From Armatimonadota bacterium (lineage in GTDB: Bacteria > Armatimonadota > UBA5829): DNA of 64,000 bases. The stretch's first letter is position 1; each line of letters starts with the position of its first letter. The stretch is taken from positions 1-64,000 of the forward strand of contig JAMCYN010000001.1 of the NCBI GenBank assembly GCA_023474015.1, read 5' to 3'. Under the pieces are notes generated by a model. The model saw only the letters and a list, made by a program, of their open reading frames with translations, was not told the origin of the DNA and did not search any database. Both the position numbers and the translations under genes were made by a program. Of the stretch, positions 61,400 through 64,000 are shown one piece after another.

Positions 61400-61749
61400 T
61401 CTGGCTGCCTGTTTTGGGCCTGGTGGTGGGATTTATCGTATTTTGGCTGCCTGTCAGGCTGCCTTCGGACTGGGCGAGCTATCTGGGCTTGGCGACGCTG
61501 GCGGGGCTCGATTCGATATTCGGAGGAATTAGGGCCGGTATCGAGGGCAAGTTTCACGACGATATCCTGTTCTCGGGATTCATAGTCAATACGCTTTTGG
61601 CGGCGCTGCTGGCCTATGTGGGTGATCAGATAGGTGTAGATTTGTTCCTTGCCGCAGTTGTCGCATTGGGAGGCAGGGTGTTCTTGAACCTGTCGCTGAT
61701 ACGCCGCTACTACCTGACTCAGACGAGCCTGAGCAGGAAAAGAGAGTAA
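61396..61749 (+). CDS. sbp: Small basic protein Sbp (DUF1290)
   Basis: 117 aa with three hydrophobic segments (WLPVLGLVVGFIVFWLPV, SGFIVNTLLAALLAYVGDQIG, LFLAAVVALGGRVFLNLSL). The conserved YLGLATLAGLDSIFGGIRA with GKFHDDILFSGF defines DUF1290. It accompanies DUF881 proteins in dcw clusters of Terrabacteria. Function unknown. Confidence 0.88.
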   Translation: MIWLPVLGLVVGFIVFWLPVRLPSDWASYLGLATLAGLDSIFGGIRAGIEGKFHDDILFSGFIVNTLLAALLAYVGDQIGVDLFLAAVVALGGRVFLNLSLIRRYYLTQTSLSRKRE

Positions 61750-61751
61750 GA

Positions 61752-61826
61752 ATTTTATATTTTATAGTGGATATTTTATATTGCAGACATTTGCATTATT
61801 CATTACAAAATATAAAATATAAATTG
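61752..61826. repeat. A/T-rich unit hairpin repeat (TATTTTA type)
   Basis: Units ATTTTATATTTTATAG and GGATATTTTATATTG on the left are complementary to CAAAATATAAAATATAAAT on the right, around a TTGCATTATTCATTA centre. Same design as the heptad repeats but with A/T units. It lies between sbp and ftsA. Confidence 0.75.
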
Positions 61827-61836
61827 GAGATCACCA

Positions 61837-63066
61837 TTGAGCCGAAGAGAGTTTGTCGCTGGACTTGATATAGGAACCACCAAGACTTGCTGCGTTCTGG
61901 CGGATGTTGAGCTGGACGGCGGGTCGGTCGATATTATCGGCGTGGGGCTGACGCCGTCGAACGGCCTGCGCAAAGGGGTGGTGGTCGATCTCGACGCCAC
62001 CACCGAGGCAATACGCAGCGCGGTCGACAAGGCCCAGCATATGGCCGGGAGCGTGATGATCCGCTCGGTTGTTGTTGGAGTCACGGGAGAGCACATAAGC
62101 TCGCTCAACAGCCGCGGGGTTATCGCGATCACAAGCCCCGACAGGGAGATCAGCCAATCGGATGTCGCGCGGGTGATCGACGCCTCCAAGGTGATCGTGC
62201 TTCCGCCGGAGCGAGAGATTATTCACGCCATTCCGCGCGGGTTCACGGTCGATGGACAGGATGGCGTCAAGGATCCAATCGGCATGTCCGGCGCGCGGCT
62301 CGAGGTCGAGACGCACATTGTCACCGGCTCGACCGCTTTCCTGGACAACGTGGTCAAGTGCGTTCACCGCGCGGGGCTGGAGATCGAGTTCACGGTCCTT
62401 GAACCGATAGCCACCAGTGAGGCTGCCGTCATTCCGGCGGAGAAGGAACTCGGCGTGGCGTTGATCGATATCGGCGGCGGCACGACCGATGTGGCGGTGT
62501 TTACGAACGGCGACATCTACTACACGGCGGTGCTGCCGGTCGGCGGTAACCATGTGACCAAGGATATCGCGGTCGGCCTGCGGGCATCACAGGACGAGGC
62601 CGAGAAGGCAAAGCTCAAGTGGGGATGCGCGATGGTCAGCCAGGTCGAGGAGGATGATTCTTTCGAGATCACAAGCCTGGGAGCCGAGGAATCGAGAGAG
62701 CTTCCGCGCGAGATTCTGGCAAGGATCATCGAGCCCAGGATGCAGGAGATTTTGCAGATGGTCCGCGAGGAGATCATTAAGTCGGGCTATATAGATCTGC
62801 TCCCGGCGGGGGCGGTGGTGACAGGTGGCGGAGCACAGATGCCGGGCGCGGCGGAGTTCGCGGAGAAGATTCTGGGAATGCCGGTGCGGATCGGCCTGCC
62901 GCGCAATATCGGTGGGCTCAACGATACGGTCCAAAGCCCGATATATTCAACCGCCGTTGGGCTGGTTTTATATGCTTCAAAACGGCATTCGGACTTGCAC
63001 AGGGAAGAGAAAAGCGTTACACTTAAGCGGAGCCTGGCTGACATGTGGAAGCGGCTCAGGTCTTAG
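61837..63066 (+). CDS. ftsA: Actin-like division protein FtsA
   Basis: 409 aa from a TTG (TTGGAGAT upstream). Actin-fold motifs: phosphate 1 VAGLDIGTTKTCCVL, a SHS2 domain in the 80-160 region, phosphate 2 ALIDIGGGTTDVAVF near residue 210, and the adenosine motif VVTGGGAQMPGAAEF near residue 330. The C-terminal amphipathic tail (LKRSLADMWKRLRS) anchors it to the membrane. It tethers FtsZ. Confidence 0.95.
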   Translation: MSRREFVAGLDIGTTKTCCVLADVELDGGSVDIIGVGLTPSNGLRKGVVVDLDATTEAIRSAVDKAQHMAGSVMIRSVVVGVTGEHISSLNSRGVIAITSPDREISQSDVARVIDASKVIVLPPEREIIHAIPRGFTVDGQDGVKDPIGMSGARLEVETHIVTGSTAFLDNVVKCVHRAGLEIEFTVLEPIATSEAAVIPAEKELGVALIDIGGGTTDVAVFTNGDIYYTAVLPVGGNHVTKDIAVGLRASQDEAEKAKLKWGCAMVSQVEEDDSFEITSLGAEESRELPREILARIIEPRMQEILQMVREEIIKSGYIDLLPAGAVVTGGGAQMPGAAEFAEKILGMPVRIGLPRNIGGLNDTVQSPIYSTAVGLVLYASKRHSDLHREEKSVTLKRSLADMWKRLRS

Positions 63067-63100
63067 AGTTTCTTGTGGATATTTGCGGCTGATTGCCGGT

Positions 63101-63159
63101 GTTTCGGGAAGCTTGTTCCCGAAACGAACGGTGCGTATCGGGAATAAAGTTCCCGATAC
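63101..63159. repeat. Two GTTTCGGGAA / GTATCGGGAA hairpins
   Basis: GTTTCGGGAA-GCTTG-TTCCCGAAAC (63101-63125) and GTATCGGGAA-TAAAG-TTCCCGATAC (63135-63159). The same element occurs at 48127-48150 (GTTTCGGGAA-TTTA-TTCCCGAAAC). It lies between ftsA and ftsZ. Confidence 0.85.
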
Positions 63160-63215
63160 ACCGCAACAAACGACATCACTGAATCATTCTTAAACCGAGA
63201 AGGGGGCTTAATCGG

Positions 63216-64000
63216 ATGGCGAACGGTAACGGGGACTACTACGCAAGGATAAAAGTAATCGGTGTGGGCGGCGGAGGTATGAACGCTGTCAACCGGATGA
63301 TAGACTCCAATGTATGCGGCGTCGATTTCGTGGCGATGAACACCGACACCCAGGTGCTAGAGCTTTCGAGCGCGAAAAGCAAGCTCCAGATTGGCGCGAA
63401 CCTGACCAGGGGCCTGGGGGCCGGGGGCAATCCCGAGATGGGCAGGGAATCGGCGGAAGAGAGCCGCCCGGAGATTCGCAGGCTTCTCGAAGGCGCGGAT
63501 ATGGTCTTCATCGCCGCCGGGATGGGCGGCGGCACGGGGACCGGCGCTGCTCCCGTCATTGCCGAGATGTCCAAGGAGATGGGCGCGCTGACCGTGGCGG
63601 TGGTCACCAGGCCGTTCAGTTTCGAGGGCCCGCGGCGGGCGAGAGTCGCGGATGTGGGCGTTAAGGATCTCAAAGACCGGGTCGATACCCTCATCGTTAT
63701 TCCCAACGACCGCCTATTGAACGTCGTTGAGAAGAGGGCGACGCTGAACGATGCGTTCATGGTGGCGGACCAGGTCATCCAGCAGGGCGTGCAGGGCATT
63801 TCCGACATTATCACGATCCCTGGTATGATCAACGTCGACTTCGCCGATATTAAGGCGATTATGGCCGACCAGGGCACGGCACTTATGGGCATCGGCCACG
63901 CGAGCGGCGAGCAGAGAGCGGTTCATGCCGCCGAGATGGCCTGCGCGAGTCCGCTTCTTGAGACTACCATCGACGGCGCGCGCGGCGTGCTGATCAATGT
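63216..64000 (+). CDS. ftsZ: Tubulin-like division GTPase FtsZ (3' end outside window)
   Basis: The first 261 residues are present. Nucleotide-binding [17 protein letters not shown], the tubulin signature [14 protein letters not shown] near residue 110, the T5-T6 region and [20 protein letters not shown] are intact. It polymerises into the division ring. AGGGGGC lies upstream of the [13 protein letters not shown] has serine in ESRPEI, where D or E is usual, a minor change. Confidence 0.96.
   Translation, partial: MANGNGDYYARIKVIGVGGGGMNAVNRMIDSNVCGVDFVAMNTDTQVLELSSAKSKLQIGANLTRGLGAGGNPEMGRESAEESRPEIRRLLEGADMVFIAAGMGGGTGTGAAPVIAEMSKEMGALTVAVVTRPFSFEGPRRARVADVGVKDLKDRVDTLIVIPNDRLLNVVEKRATLNDAFMVADQVIQQGVQGISDIITIPGMINVDFADIKAIMADQGTALMGIGHASGEQRAVHAAEMACASPLLETTIDGARGVLIN

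Noticed and set aside
1..64000. tRNA or rRNA genes
   Set aside because: No cloverleaf with a TTCGANTC-type arm and CCA-like end, and no rRNA segments, were seen by eye.

Overview
The window is about 64 kb of a bacterial chromosome. The dominant features are a polysaccharide locus (about 1-26.5 kb), a short metabolic stretch (26.6-43.7 kb) and a nearly complete division and cell wall (dcw) cluster (44.0-64 kb). The organism has meso-DAP peptidoglycan (MurE carries DNPR). Its dcw order is mraZ-rsmH-ftsL-ftsI-murE-murF-mraY-murD-ftsW-murG-murC-murB-ddl-ftsQ-DUF881-sbp-ftsA-ftsZ. The DUF881/small-basic-protein pair before ftsA is typical of the Terrabacteria side of the tree. An ABC-type polysaccharide exporter and very abundant intergenic palindromes would suit Armatimonadota, a relative, or another deep Terrabacteria lineage. 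That placement is inference; I cannot run a phylogeny.

Region 1-19.1 kb holds many glycosyltransferases (GT4 and GT2), FkbM and other SAM methyltransferases, an O-antigen ligase/polymerase, a Wzm/Wzt-type ABC exporter on the minus strand, and a UDP-glucose dehydrogenase. A secreted glycoside-hydrolase-like protein follows (19.2-21.4 kb). Sugar-nucleotide genes come next (21.4-26.5 kb): two DegT/DnrJ aminotransferases, a hexapeptide N-acyltransferase, an initiating sugar-phosphate transferase and a Gfo/Idh oxidoreductase. Together they suggest an amidated (di)amino-sugar polymer started on undecaprenyl phosphate, extended and methylated in the cytoplasm, and exported by the ABC pair or polymerised by the ligase-like protein.

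The middle region carries cysteine synthase with a tiny zinc-ribbon protein, a NUDIX hydrolase, valS, a UroD-like methyltransferase and a DUF4432 epimerase-like protein. It also carries a divergent pentose-phosphate set (tkt-rpiB / tal). Its most interesting part is a five-gene operon at 33.06-38.36 kb: metY, a ThiS-like sulfur carrier with a masked C-terminus, a ThiF/MoeB-like activating enzyme, a JAMM protease, and a siroheme reductase fused to helical and TusA domains. This matches the protein-thiocarboxylate route to homocysteine known from Wolinella succinogenes (HcyS/HcyF/HcyD with MetY). Here it has its own promoter and a leader with an apparent attenuator.

The dcw cluster begins with a promoter followed by ten TGG triplets, mostly at an 11-bp pitch, just before mraZ; this is a likely MraZ operator. 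A second promoter sits so close to murE that its transcript should be leaderless. The whole window is seeded with palindromic repeats of several families. The most striking have arms made of degenerate 7- or 8-bp tandem units around a recurring AAGGGA(C) centre. Some lie inside or form the ends of genes: murE, murD and murC 3' ends, an in-frame copy inside murC, and a perfect palindrome inside the siroheme reductase gene.
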